Source: Acidobacteriales bacterium 59-55 (GTDB taxonomy: Bacteria > Acidobacteriota > Terriglobia > Terriglobales > Acidobacteriaceae). From it: a DNA stretch of 64,000 bases. The stretch lies in contig MKSV01000007.1 in assembly GCA_001897435.1 (NCBI GenBank), positions 1,516,493-1,580,492 on the forward strand, in the 5' to 3' direction. Positions 17,791 through 26,201 of this stretch are shown piece after piece. The translations under genes and the position numbers were made by a program. Position 1 is the stretch's first letter. Each line of letters begins with the position of its first letter. The notes below the pieces were generated by a model that was not told the DNA's origin, did not search any database, and saw only the letters and a program-made list of their open reading frames with translations.

Positions 17791-18814
17791 AGTGTACTTG
17801 AGCGGTGAATCCCGGCCATCCCTAGCGTTTGTGTATCTGGAGGACAACGGCGGCATAGTGTACTTGAGCGGTGAATCCCGGCCATCCCTAGCCTCTGATC
17901 GCTGCGATGGCGGATCCTAGTGAGTGTACTTGAGCGGTGAATCCCGGCCATCCCTAGCTCATTCATCTCAATAGGTTCGCCCACGCGAAGTGTACTTGAG
18001 CGGTGAATCCCGGCCATCCCTAGCCGATAAGCTCCGAGAACTTCGCCTCAACCAAGTGTACTTGAGCGGTGAATCCCGGCCATCCCTAGCAATTGCCTGA
18101 CGAGTATCGGATCGATCTATAGTGTACTTGAGCGGTGAATCCCGGCCATCCCTAGCGCCTCAAAAGCCTGCCCGATTCGTTGAATGAGTGTACTTGAGCG
18201 GTGAATCCCGGCCATCCCTAGCGCTAACAACCTATCCAACAACCTGTTGAAAGTGTACTTGAGCGGTGAATCCCGGCCATCCCTAGCACATGAAGGCGTA
18301 TTGTCCAGATTGGGTCAGTGTACTTGAGCGGTGAATCCCGGCCATCCCTAGCGAGTTGGATCTTATCGCGGTTCTTGGCGTAAGTGTACTTGAGCGGTGA
18401 ATCCCGGCCATCCCTAGCGAATAGGCAGCATTGTCCTTCGTACTCCCGAGTGTACTTGAGCGGTGAATCCCGGCCATCCCTAGCAGAAATTTAGCCTGAT
18501 GATAACTGCTTGTGAGTGTACTTGAGCGGTGAATCCCGGCCATCCCTAGCTTGCTACCGGCCTTGGTCCTCAGCCGCCGTAGTGTACTTGAGCGGTGAAT
18601 CCCGGCCATCCCTAGCGGGTGATCCTCTTACTTCCCCACCTGATGAAGTGTACTTGAGCGGTGAATCCCGGCCATCCCTAGCAGGAAATTGACTAGGTAC
18701 GAGGCCGGAAATAGTGTACTTGAGCGGTGAATCCCGGCCATCCCTAGCGGCTGCAGCAGTGTGCGGGTTCGGTTCCAAAGTGTACTTGAGCGGTGAATCC
18801 CGGCCATCCCTAGC
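17791..18814 (-). CRISPR. Type II-C CRISPR array, 16 repeats and 15 spacers
   Basis: Sixteen identical 36-bp repeats start at 17791, 17857, 17923, 17989, 18055, 18121, 18187, 18252, 18317, 18383, 18449, 18515, 18581, 18647, 18713 and 18779. Spacers are 30 bp, except two of 29 bp (18223-18251 and 18288-18316). The tracrRNA anti-repeat shows the crRNA sense is the minus strand: each repeat begins GCTAGGGATGG and ends CAAGTACACT, so the leader is on the right and the oldest spacers are next to cas2. No degenerate terminal repeat is seen at either end. The terminal TACACT resembles the -10 box carried by each repeat in Neisseria II-C arrays. Spacer targets were not identified. Confidence 0.98.
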
Positions 18815-18919
18815 GGGGAAAGCCCTCCAGGCTATTGATCGTCTCAGCGCAAAGCCAGGGCAAAGGAACGGCATCGGCCCGGCGTGCCTCTCTGGAAAAT
18901 AGCCTGAAGGGCTTTCCCC
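18815..18919 (-). promoter_or_regulatory. Leader-side inverted repeat next to the array
   Basis: Two 22-bp arms (18815-18836 and 18898-18919) are inverted copies with a single difference, which is a G-U pair in minus-strand RNA. They enclose 61 bp. The left arm touches the last repeat at the predicted leader end. The structure may act as an IHF-like integration landmark, a leader RNA hairpin, or may be the trace of an inserted small element. Confidence 0.5.
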
Positions 18920-18987
18920 GCTCGAAATGAACCCACAAAACGAGTTGCAAATACTTGCCAATCAAGGACGAGCGTCTTTAGCAACTT

Positions 18988-19848
18988 TCACCGTCCGACA
19001 TGCTCGGTTTGCTTAGCAGTCGATCCCTGAACGTGATGGCCGGCGGCCTTGGCCGTGGGTTCTTGAGCTGAGTTCGGGATGAAAGGCGCTTGCGGTGGAA
19101 TAGGCGAAGATTGAGTTACCGGCGGGGGTTCAGAGTCTCGACATCCTTGTATTTCCATGCCCGCGAACAATCCGATGAGCATTGTTGCGCCAGTGACTAT
19201 CGGAATCCAGATACGGAGCAGGTCTGTTTTGAATTCGTGTACCAGTTCATCCAGGGTCCGGGTTCGGCGTTCGATTGTCTGCACAATTTGGCGATTTGCG
19301 GATTCGACTCTAGCAGCGACGCCGCCGTCTCTGTCCGTCAGGTCACGCAGGGCCCCGATTAGCTGCTTTTGCGTATTCCCCATCGCAATAGATGTCGCCT
19401 GAAGTCCTGCCACGGTTTCAGGCATACCCGAACTCACAAAGTGCTGACGCAGACTCTCGCCAAGAATCTTGGCGATCTGCTGAGGGTCGAGACCGACTTC
19501 AATCTCAGAAGGCAGTTCTGCCAGACGACTCTCTATGAAATGGACGTACCCCAACATCTTCTCTTGTGCCTCATCGGAGAATTGAAGGTGTGCATCGAGC
19601 ATCGCTTGGATACGCTCACGCTCATCAGCGATGTCCTTTGGCGTATGCCGCGTCAGCAATGCGAGGATGCCCATGGCTTCGAGGATGCGTAGCATCTCGT
19701 CATCTGGACTCAGAGTGCGGGTGTGAGCGAGAACACGATAGTAGGCGGTCTGCAGTTCTTCCGGTACGAGCCGAGCGAGAGAGTCGAACAAAGTCGACTC
19801 TCCCGCCTGTGCTTCATCAAGTTCATGCAACGTGGGAACGGTGCTCAT
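18988..19848 (-). CDS. TraM/MobE-like membrane protein of a mobilisation operon
   Basis: The 286-aa protein has a long helical cytoplasmic part (1-215, with LSPDDEMLRILEAMG and PKDIADERERIQ), a membrane segment at about 216-236 (WIPIVTGATMLIGLFAG), and a Pro-rich tail. It is third in an operon after a TraK-like and a TraL-like gene; the start overlaps the previous stop by 4 bp. This order copies traK-traL-traM of IncP plasmids and mobC-mobD-mobE of pTF-FC2, so a role in DNA transfer is inferred. Sequence similarity to TraM is only suggestive. Confidence 0.55.
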   Translation of the reverse strand: MSTVPTLHELDEAQAGESTLFDSLARLVPEELQTAYYRVLAHTRTLSPDDEMLRILEAMGILALLTRHTPKDIADERERIQAMLDAHLQFSDEAQEKMLGYVHFIESRLAELPSEIEVGLDPQQIAKILGESLRQHFVSSGMPETVAGLQATSIAMGNTQKQLIGALRDLTDRDGGVAARVESANRQIVQTIERRTRTLDELVHEFKTDLLRIWIPIVTGATMLIGLFAGMEIQGCRDSEPPPVTQSSPIPPQAPFIPNSAQEPTAKAAGHHVQGSTAKQTEHVGR

Positions 19849-20591
19849 GGAAGGAAGACCTCCTTTGTGCGGTCGAACTCGCTGAACAGCCTACGACGGT
19901 AGCTCTGCGCGCGCATTACGAGCGATGCTCGCTTCAGCTCATCTACAGATGCCTTGCGATCCGCCACATCTCCCAGCTTGATCCCGTGTTGACGAACTGG
20001 ATTTTCCAGCTCTGCCAGTCGGAACTCCATCTGGAGGACAGTTGGAGAGAACGCCTCACGGAATCGCTTGGCTTGCTCCGTTGCCTTCCAGTAGGTGAAA
20101 TCGGAGAGTGTACTGGTCGCATTCTCAACCACCACATACTTAACGCGATCCTGTAGACGGTTTGCCCACGCGAGGATGCTTTCTACACTTGCCGGGTCCG
20201 GCGTGACGACGCCAACAGCAGTAAAGCTGACGCCGGTCGCCGCTACATCCTCATACATGCTCTCGAACCAGTCCGCCGCCACCTGTCCGGCACCGGCTCC
20301 CATGTCGGCCAGGATGATCTCCGAACCGCTGTCGAGATGATCGACGAAAGCATCGAGGCCAGCAGGAGTATGAATGTTGACCTTCGTGACGGAGCCATTG
20401 AAGAAGTGCTTGAGAGAGCCACGGGCTTTGTTCTCTGTGTCCAGGTCAAGCAGTGTGACAGGAATCTCGTTTGCGGCGAACCATTCGGCCAGGGCCACCA
20501 TGACGCCCGTCTTGCCGACGCCGCCTTTACCGCCCATTGTGAAGACCACGCGCTTCGCTGGCGTGGTTTGAGTCTTTGCTGCTTGTGTCAT
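19845..20591 (-). CDS. TraL/MobD-like ParA-family ATPase
   Basis: The 248-aa protein has a deviant Walker A motif, GGKGGVGKT, with Lys27, then VTLLDLDTENKARGSL as the A' region and IILADMGAGAGQ as Walker B. ParA/MinD-type ATPases of this size next to a small DNA-binding protein and a membrane protein are found in mobilisation regions (TraL of IncP, MobD). It overlaps both neighbours by 4 bp, so the three are one translation unit. A plasmid-partition ATPase is the alternative, but the ParB in this window is 34 kb away. Confidence 0.7.
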   Translation of the reverse strand: MTQAAKTQTTPAKRVVFTMGGKGGVGKTGVMVALAEWFAANEIPVTLLDLDTENKARGSLKHFFNGSVTKVNIHTPAGLDAFVDHLDSGSEIILADMGAGAGQVAADWFESMYEDVAATGVSFTAVGVVTPDPASVESILAWANRLQDRVKYVVVENATSTLSDFTYWKATEQAKRFREAFSPTVLQMEFRLAELENPVRQHGIKLGDVADRKASVDELKRASLVMRAQSYRRRLFSEFDRTKEVFLP

Positions 20592-20995
20592 CGGGCACCT
20601 CCATCAGTGCTCAGGGTGAGGGGTTCGTTTTCACGGAAGACGAAGCGGGAACGCTTTGCCTCCTGCGCTGTGGGTTTGGCTTTGAACGCAGCGAGGCGGG
20701 CGCTCACTGGCGGTTGGGCAACCGGGAGCTCGACGGCAGGAAGCTCGAACTGCACCTGCTTCCGGTGACGGGCGCGGACTTTCACGAAGGAATGCAGTGT
20801 GCTGGGCGCGACCCGCATTCCAAGCCGTTCGGCGAAGAGCCGAGAAACCTCCCGATACGTCCGCCCCTTACGGCGGAGTTCTCGGATCAGTTCGCGGTGC
20901 GGTTCGAGTTTCGAACGCGGCGGTTTCGGAGGGAGGTCAGAGAAATCAGCCAGCAGAACTGCGGATTCGCAGACATTGTTTGATGAAACGTTCAT
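20588..20995 (-). CDS. TraK/MobC-like small DNA-binding protein
   Basis: The 135-aa protein has an HTH-like core at about residues 25-75 (PHRELIRELRRKGRTYREV, RLGMRVAPSTLHSFV) and a basic, Pro/Ala-rich tail. First gene of the TraK-TraL-TraM-like operon. In IncP plasmids the protein at this position binds oriT; here several AAGTCCCC palindromes lie just upstream and are candidates for its target. No standard family name can be given from sequence alone. Confidence 0.55.
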   Translation of the reverse strand: MNVSSNNVCESAVLLADFSDLPPKPPRSKLEPHRELIRELRRKGRTYREVSRLFAERLGMRVAPSTLHSFVKVRARHRKQVQFELPAVELPVAQPPVSARLAAFKAKPTAQEAKRSRFVFRENEPLTLSTDGGAR

Positions 20996-21007
20996 GGCAG
21001 CTCCGTT

Positions 21008-21250
21008 TAAGTCCCCAATGGGGACTTATTGGTTCTGACGCCGATCTTTGGCGTCAACCGGCCATCTGGACTGGGATTTCCCAAAGGCCCACAGTTCAAT
21101 TACCGGGGGCTTTGATTACTGAAATCAGGTACTTAGGAGCGCGACCTTTGGGCCTCGAAGAGTCTAGTTTAAGTCCCCATTGGGGACTCAAAAAGTTTGG
21201 GCAAAATGAGGACTTAAGACTTTTTTAAGTCCCCACTAAGTCCCCAATGG
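21008..21250. repeat. Repeated AAGTCCCC palindromes, candidate oriT or operator region
   Basis: TAAGTCCCCAATGGGGACTTA is a perfect 9-bp stem with a 3-nt loop (21008-21028). A second palindrome, AGTCCCCATTGGGGACT, lies at 21172-21188. Two direct TAAGTCCCCA copies follow at about 21225-21250, the last continuing into ATGG. They lie between the TraK-like start and the tRNA fragment in non-coding DNA. Confidence 0.7.
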
Positions 21251-21378
21251 ACGATTCCCAAATGTTCCTATTTGCTCCTAACCCTTTCCATATGTGCCAC
21301 TTAGAGCCATTCCCGATTGTTCCTATGGGTTACCACTCGTGCCCTTTATTATCTAGGACTTACAGGGATTTGCGTCGT

Positions 21379-21423
21379 CTCATAACCCAAAGGTCGTAGG
21401 TTCAAATCCTACCCCCGCAACCA
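21379..21423 (+). other. 3' fragment of a tRNA (anticodon CAU), probable attachment site
   Basis: The sequence runs from an anticodon loop CTCATAA through a perfect T-arm (GTAGG TTCAAAT CCTAC) to an acceptor strand CCCCGCA, discriminator A and CCA. The matching 5' half (acceptor TGCGGGG, D-arm, 5' anticodon stem) is absent upstream, so this is not a working gene. A tRNA 3' end beside an integrase is the usual att core left by tRNA-targeting elements. Confidence 0.75.
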
Positions 21424-21518
21424 CTTAGCGGAAACGCCAACCCCAGATAACCCCACGTAAGAGAAGCCAACAATTCTCCGTGGGGTTTTCTGCATTTCGG
21501 CAACGTTTCCCTTCATCG

Positions 21519-22841
21519 CTACGAGCTCCTCAAGATCTTGTTTACAACTGCTGTGTTCGCCTCGCGTTTGGACTCCATCAGGGCGTTGCCGTAGACGTTC
21601 ATGGTGGTCGAGACCTGGGCGTGCCGCATCAGCTTTTGTTGAATGCCGATGGGTGCTCCCGTGTCGTCAAGCCATGAACGGTACGTATGGCGGAAGGTGT
21701 GCCAGCCGACATGGCCGTACTTGCCCGCCGCCTCCCAGCGCTCATCGTGAATCGGTAGACGCTTTCCGTTGGGCACCGGCGAGTCCGTGAGACACCAGAC
21801 GCCGGCACCGGCCCCACACGTTGGACACGCCACGAGGCAGCACCATGCAGGACGGAAATAGTCCTGTTGGATGGGCGACGCATGGTAGTGGCGTCCCGTG
21901 ACGGGACTCGTGAAGAGAAGATCGGATTCCTCAACCTCGATTCCGGTTCTCTCGAACGCCTCCCGGGCCTCTAGTTCGCATTGGCGTATCCAGTCCAACA
22001 GGATCGCCGCGAGGTCTGGATCGAGCGGCAACTCATCCTCGGAATACTCAGTCTTCACGAACTTGGCCCGCCCGTGGACAACCGCGCGGAAGAGCTGAAT
22101 GCTGAGCTTCTCAAAATGAATGTCCGGCTTCTCGATCGCGAGAACCTCTTCGGCGCGTACTCCTGAACAGATCGCCACCAGCACCATCGTGCGATAGGGC
22201 TGGGGCACGAGTTCAAAGCCCAAAAAGAACTGATCGACCGTCAGGATTAGAGGCCGTTTGCGCCGCTTGCTGATCCCTTTGATCTCCACGAGTTGCATAG
22301 GATTGCGCTGCCTTTCGACCAACTCCCAAAACATCGCCTTCTCGAACAAGCGGTGCATGACAGCCTTGATATGGCCTTTGGTCTTCGGTGCCAAATCAAG
22401 GCCCTTCAACCACTCCTGGATCTTCATCGGCTTCATCCGAGAGAGGCGGGTGGTTCCCCACTTCTCGCGAATACGCTTGATGTTGCTGAGGTAGCCTGAA
22501 GCCGTTGAATAGCTCAGTTCGCCGATGTCATCGCTTCGTTCACCTGGGCGCACGCTCTTGATTTCAAGCAAGCGTTCTTCGGTGATGAAACGATCAAGGA
22601 TGATGTCAAAGGTCGGGTCTAATACAGCGAGGGTTGGATTTTCATCATTAAGTTTGAGCACAAACGATCCCAGATGCCTTTCGGCAGCGGTCTGTGTCGG
22701 GAACTGTTCCACGCTCAGGTACAAGGATTTTCTCTTATTGGTTTCGGGGTCTTGGTATCGGTATTCCCAAGCCCATTGATTGTCTGCCCGCGCAACTTTG
22801 CGCAGGGTGCCGCGCTGAAAACGCTGCCGTGTGAACTTCAA
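21519..22841 (-). CDS. Tyrosine site-specific recombinase (integrase)
   Basis: The 440-aa protein has an SAM-like core-binding domain (about 95-190) and a catalytic domain with Arg in AICSGVRAEEVL, HTFRHTYRSW (His-x-x-Arg) and the nucleophile Tyr in TMNVYGNA. It would integrate or excise the element at the tRNA site 96 bp away. The start is taken as TTG 22841, after GGAG and overlapping the stop of the excisionase gene as TTGA; a longer open frame reaches 23192 but overlaps that gene. An inserted Cys-rich segment (about 325-345, with CPTCGAGAG) may bind zinc. Confidence 0.9.
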   Translation of the reverse strand: MKFTRQRFQRGTLRKVARADNQWAWEYRYQDPETNKRKSLYLSVEQFPTQTAAERHLGSFVLKLNDENPTLAVLDPTFDIILDRFITEERLLEIKSVRPGERSDDIGELSYSTASGYLSNIKRIREKWGTTRLSRMKPMKIQEWLKGLDLAPKTKGHIKAVMHRLFEKAMFWELVERQRNPMQLVEIKGISKRRKRPLILTVDQFFLGFELVPQPYRTMVLVAICSGVRAEEVLAIEKPDIHFEKLSIQLFRAVVHGRAKFVKTEYSEDELPLDPDLAAILLDWIRQCELEAREAFERTGIEVEESDLLFTSPVTGRHYHASPIQQDYFRPAWCCLVACPTCGAGAGVWCLTDSPVPNGKRLPIHDERWEAAGKYGHVGWHTFRHTYRSWLDDTGAPIGIQQKLMRHAQVSTTMNVYGNALMESKREANTAVVNKILRSS

Positions 22842-23095
22842 GGACGCTCCTGTCCAGTCACAGCGGCCTGATCGGTTGTATTCGATTTTAGGCCTGTCTC
22901 CAGCCACGAATCCAGGGAACTTAAACGGAATCTCCAACGTTTTCCTACCTTGAAAGCGGGCACTTCTTTGTGGCGTGCCTTCCCCTCTAAGGTCTTCCAA
23001 TGCATCCCCAAAACCGAAGCAGCTTCGTGAAGATCGAGCAATGGCTCGAACGCAGGAATTAGCCTGCGGGGGTTGGGCTTTGCGGTTGAGAGCAT
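22838..23095 (-). CDS. Excisionase-type HTH protein
   Basis: The 85-aa protein has a MerR/Xis-like winged helix: LLDLHEAASVLGMHWKTLEG, then VPAFKVGKRWRF and LDSWLE. Such proteins help the integrase to excise. The stop overlaps the integrase TTG start, so the two are coupled. Confidence 0.8.
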   Translation of the reverse strand: MLSTAKPNPRRLIPAFEPLLDLHEAASVLGMHWKTLEGKARHKEVPAFKVGKRWRFRLSSLDSWLETGLKSNTTDQAAVTGQERP

Positions 23096-23378
23096 GGAAC
23101 CTCCCGTCGAAGCGGCCCCGGCGTGGCTCAGGGCAGAGATAACGTACCGTGCTCCGAAGATGGCTCACCATGCGATACGGTGTCCAATTCACAAAGAGAG
23201 GCTACTTATCAACAGGAAGAATAAGGATCATTACGTTTACTTTTTTGAGCAAATTGCATCTAATCTCGCAATGTTTTAGCGGTGGGACGTTCAGCGCGCA
23301 TCCAGTTCATTTGACACCGCTTATCGCTTCACCAGCGCGTCGTCCCATCCCATCTACTCAGAGTTTATGGGAGCACGT

Positions 23379-24314
23379 ATGCTGCGAAATGAAACGAAAT
23401 TGATGGAATCGGCCATCGCTCTTGCTGAAGAGCTGCACTATCAGCGGGCAGCGCGGAAGGTCCGTATCAGTCAGCCGATGCTGACGAAGAACATCCAGGA
23501 CCTTGAAACCATTGTCGGCGGACCACTATTCATTCGGAACCGCAAAAGCGTGCTTTTAAATGATGCGGGACGGGCCTACGTCCAACAGGCGAGACTTTCC
23601 CTTCTCTACAGCGAGCGAGCCGTTCAAGCGGCCAGGGCCGTGATGCAGGACGTGGACGTGCCTTTCCATATCGGACGTTCCCCGTATACCGACCCATTCC
23701 TAACTTCGACTTTGATGTCTATCCACCTTCCGCTTTACCCGAAGCTAAGAATTGAATTAGCAAGCCAATACTCCGTGGACCTCGTTCACGATCTACTGGA
23801 TGGCACACTAGATTTGGCGATCGCTAATGAACCTCCAGAATCGCCGTTGCTTACCCAAATTCAGATTGCGGACACACCCTTCTATATTGCGATGGCACGG
23901 AGAGACGCTTTGGCCGAGAAACCAGAAGTCACCTTTGCAGACGTGAATGGTCGCAGATGGATTCTTTTTGAACGTAGGCTGCATCCCCCTCTTTATGATC
24001 TGATCCTCGAAGCAGCAGAACGACGTAATGTGCGCCCCGGACGTATTCAGCACGTCACCGCCCCGGAAGAGGCATTTCCGTTTGTTGCGGACAGGTCTGC
24101 GGTCGCATTTTTGGTGAAAGCGGGAGCGTTGTTAATGGCTCGAAACGGAGTGACTATCAGGCCACTTGCGGAACACAACCTCCGCTTGCGTACATTCCTT
24201 GTTTCCAGGGCAGATAACGACTCCAAGATCGCTAGTGAGATCGTGCGGACGTTCGTCCGCAAAACTTCTGAAGTTAGCACTTATAAACAGTTACCACTTC
24301 CGATTTCGGCGTAA
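23379..24314 (+). CDS. LysR-family transcriptional regulator
   Basis: About 311 aa: an N-terminal winged HTH (residues 8-65; LAEELHYQRAARKVRISQPM, LTKNIQDLE) and a LysR substrate-binding domain with two subdomains. The ATG at 23379 has GGGAG 5 bp upstream; another ATG is at 23367. It lies beyond the integrase and may be the first gene of the non-mobile flank. No divergent target operon is adjacent, so its regulon and effector are unknown. Confidence 0.88.
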   Translation: MLRNETKLMESAIALAEELHYQRAARKVRISQPMLTKNIQDLETIVGGPLFIRNRKSVLLNDAGRAYVQQARLSLLYSERAVQAARAVMQDVDVPFHIGRSPYTDPFLTSTLMSIHLPLYPKLRIELASQYSVDLVHDLLDGTLDLAIANEPPESPLLTQIQIADTPFYIAMARRDALAEKPEVTFADVNGRRWILFERRLHPPLYDLILEAAERRNVRPGRIQHVTAPEEAFPFVADRSAVAFLVKAGALLMARNGVTIRPLAEHNLRLRTFLVSRADNDSKIASEIVRTFVRKTSEVSTYKQLPLPISA

Positions 24315-24323
24315 GTTCTACTT

Positions 24324-24533
24324 CTACTCCTCTCGTTTCGGCGCCGGACCGTTGCTGCCAACTATCTGAATCTCTATCTTGCCCGCCCATTCGCAACGGG
24401 AACACGATACGATTCCAGTCGTTATCGCGCGGAGATCTATATCCGCAAGGTTGATGACGTATTCACAATTAGGGCAGACGTGGACACTCTCCCAAGGTCC
24501 ACCACCTCCCCCGTTGGCTCCGGTCTCGCTCAT
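24324..24533 (-). CDS. Small zinc-ribbon protein
   Basis: The 69-aa protein has a Gly-rich start and two Cys pairs, CPNC and CSRC, 27 residues apart, as in a zinc ribbon, within VHVCPNCEYVINLADID and GIVSCSRCEWAG. GAAGGCG lies just before the ATG. Function unknown; it converges on the LysR gene, with 9 bp between the stops. Confidence 0.5.
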   Translation of the reverse strand: MSETGANGGGGGPWESVHVCPNCEYVINLADIDLRAITTGIVSCSRCEWAGKIEIQIVGSNGPAPKREE

Positions 24534-24551
24534 TCGCCTTCATCCGGTCTA

Positions 24552-24836
24552 TCAGGACTCCCCAGAGATTCGGAGTGTGTTGGACGGCAGCATCGGAAAG
24601 GATGGTTCGCGCCATCTTATTTGATGGGCCATCGGACAAAAGCTTTGGGCCATCCTCTTGGCAAAGAGGATTGAAGAATGTTCACTTTCGCTTATGGCTT
24701 TGCGCTCTTCCAACGCTGCCAGTTCTTGCAGATCGCAGTCCCAGATTCGAATAAATTCTTCGTGGAACCCCTCCCCGCTGTTTTGTTGTCCGGCACTAGA
24801 GGGATCACGTAGACACCTCAATTCGAAAGCTACCAA
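24552..24836 (-). CDS. Hypothetical protein, doubtful
   Basis: A 94-aa open frame with a TTG start and a plausible helical middle (FHEEFIRIWDCDLQELAAL). No ribosome site and no family I recognise. It is kept because the composition is protein-like and no other frame explains the stretch. Confidence 0.25.
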   Translation of the reverse strand: MVAFELRCLRDPSSAGQQNSGEGFHEEFIRIWDCDLQELAALEERKAISESEHSSILFAKRMAQSFCPMAHQIRWREPSFPMLPSNTLRISGES

Positions 24837-24872
24837 ATAAACTCTGCTGAAATAGCAAGACGAGAGCCAGAT

Positions 24873-24886
24873 GACAAAACTTTACA
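24873..24886 (-). promoter_or_regulatory. TGTMAAGWWWTGTC motif, upstream of membrane operon
   Basis: On the minus strand it reads TGTAAAGTTTTGTC, a full match, 146 bp before the start at 25032. Confidence 0.65.
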
Positions 24887-24947
24887 TTGGCTATTCGACT
24901 GACAGATTGGACCATACAGATCGAATTTCCGTTCCCCATGCCGGTCC

Positions 24948-24961
24948 GACAAAACTTGACA
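24948..24961 (-). promoter_or_regulatory. TGTMAAGWWWTGTC motif, second site of membrane operon
   Basis: On the minus strand it reads TGTCAAGTTTTGTC, 75 bp (about seven helical turns) from the first site and 71 bp before the start at 25032. Confidence 0.65.
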
Positions 24962-25031
24962 AAGTGAAGAGTGAAGATCGGTCTTCCCTGTTCGTATCCT
25001 TGATTGGGAAGCCCACTTTGTAGGAGCAGAC

Positions 25032-26201
25032 ATGGCAACTGTTGCGGTACCCATTACGTATGCGGCGAAACGTGAGACGGATATTCCCTGGTATTTGTGG
25101 TGCTTGGCGCTAGCTGTGACTTCAGCATCGATCGGTGGGAGATGGGATGTCTCCTGGCATCAATCGATCGGTCGGGACACTTTCTGGACCCCGGCGCACA
25201 TTGCAATTTACCTCTGTGGTGTCCTGGCGGGCATCGCGTGTGGATACTTGATCCTCAAGGCTACGTTTCAGCGACCCACGGAACTGATCGCAACGTCTGT
25301 ACAAGTCGTGGGGCTCAGTGGTCCTCTCGGTGCATTTCTAGCGGCATGGGGCGGGCTAGCGATGTTGACCTCTGCACCGTTCGATAACTGGTGGCATAAC
25401 GCCTATGGGCTAGATGTGAAGATTGTCAGCCCCCCTCATACTTTGTTGATACTGGGCGATGTAGCGATCGAGGCTGGGGCATTGCTACTCGCTATGTCGG
25501 CCTTGAACCGAGCCGAAGGCCAGCCAATACTCTTTTCGCGATTGCGAAAGCTGGTACTGTACCTCTCCAGTGTTCTGCTCATGTCCGTCATGTTTTTCTG
25601 TATGGAGTTCACGCGCGACGTCCTCCTTCATACCTCTCTCCCCTACGTTGCTCTAAGCATCGGCGTTCCGGTGTGTTTTGCCGCAACGTCGCGAGCTTCT
25701 CGATACAAATGGGCAGCCACATCGATCGCGGCCCTCTACATTGCGTCCGTCATTGCATTCATCTTGATCCTGCCGCTATTTCCGGCGGAACCGAAACTGG
25801 GACCCGTCTATCAGCCGGTCACACATTTCGTCCCTCCACAATTTCCTATGCTTCTGCTTGTTCCAGCGATGCTGCTGGATCTTTTCTGGACGAAAATAGG
25901 AAGTCTCGGCAAGCTGTTGGCATCTGCGCTGAGCGGGCCACTGTTTGTCTTAAGCCTGCTGGCCGTTGAGTGGCCTTTTGCTAGCTTTCTCATGACCCCC
26001 GCATCCAACAACCGATTCTTCGCCACAGGTTCTCACCCCTTCTCCGTACCTCCCTGGGCACCAGTCGTGCTCCGCCAATTCATTCGCGGCGATCAGCCTT
26101 CCATGCTTATAAGAGGTCTAGGAATGGCGACAGTGTGTGCCGCGATCAGCGTGTGGCTTGGACTAACCGTTGGTGACTGGATGCGAAAGATACAGCGATG
26201 A
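25032..26201 (+). CDS. Polytopic membrane protein of unknown function
   Basis: The 389-aa protein has about ten hydrophobic segments, including WYLWCLALAVTSASIGG, LLIGV-like and LYLSSVLLMSVMFFCMEF. A conserved-looking DVSWHQSIGRDTFWTPAH near residue 40 and WWHNAYGLDVKIVSPPH near 125 contain His, Asp and Trp and may form a site in the membrane. Start preceded by TAGGAG. The stop overlaps the next start (ATGA). Family not recognised; coupling to a CopC-like, Met-rich protein suggests a metal or envelope role (inference). Confidence 0.8.
   Translation: MATVAVPITYAAKRETDIPWYLWCLALAVTSASIGGRWDVSWHQSIGRDTFWTPAHIAIYLCGVLAGIACGYLILKATFQRPTELIATSVQVVGLSGPLGAFLAAWGGLAMLTSAPFDNWWHNAYGLDVKIVSPPHTLLILGDVAIEAGALLLAMSALNRAEGQPILFSRLRKLVLYLSSVLLMSVMFFCMEFTRDVLLHTSLPYVALSIGVPVCFAATSRASRYKWAATSIAALYIASVIAFILILPLFPAEPKLGPVYQPVTHFVPPQFPMLLLVPAMLLDLFWTKIGSLGKLLASALSGPLFVLSLLAVEWPFASFLMTPASNNRFFATGSHPFSVPPWAPVVLRQFIRGDQPSMLIRGLGMATVCAAISVWLGLTVGDWMRKIQR

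Noticed and set aside
17721..18961. Open frames through the CRISPR array with repeated peptide GMAGIHRSSTL
   Set aside because: They are translations of the repeats; a 66-bp period keeps the frame open by chance.
21519..23192. A 557-aa integrase with a long N-terminus
   Set aside because: The extra part overlaps the excisionase gene and is not recombinase-like; a TTG start at 22841 coupled to that gene fits better.
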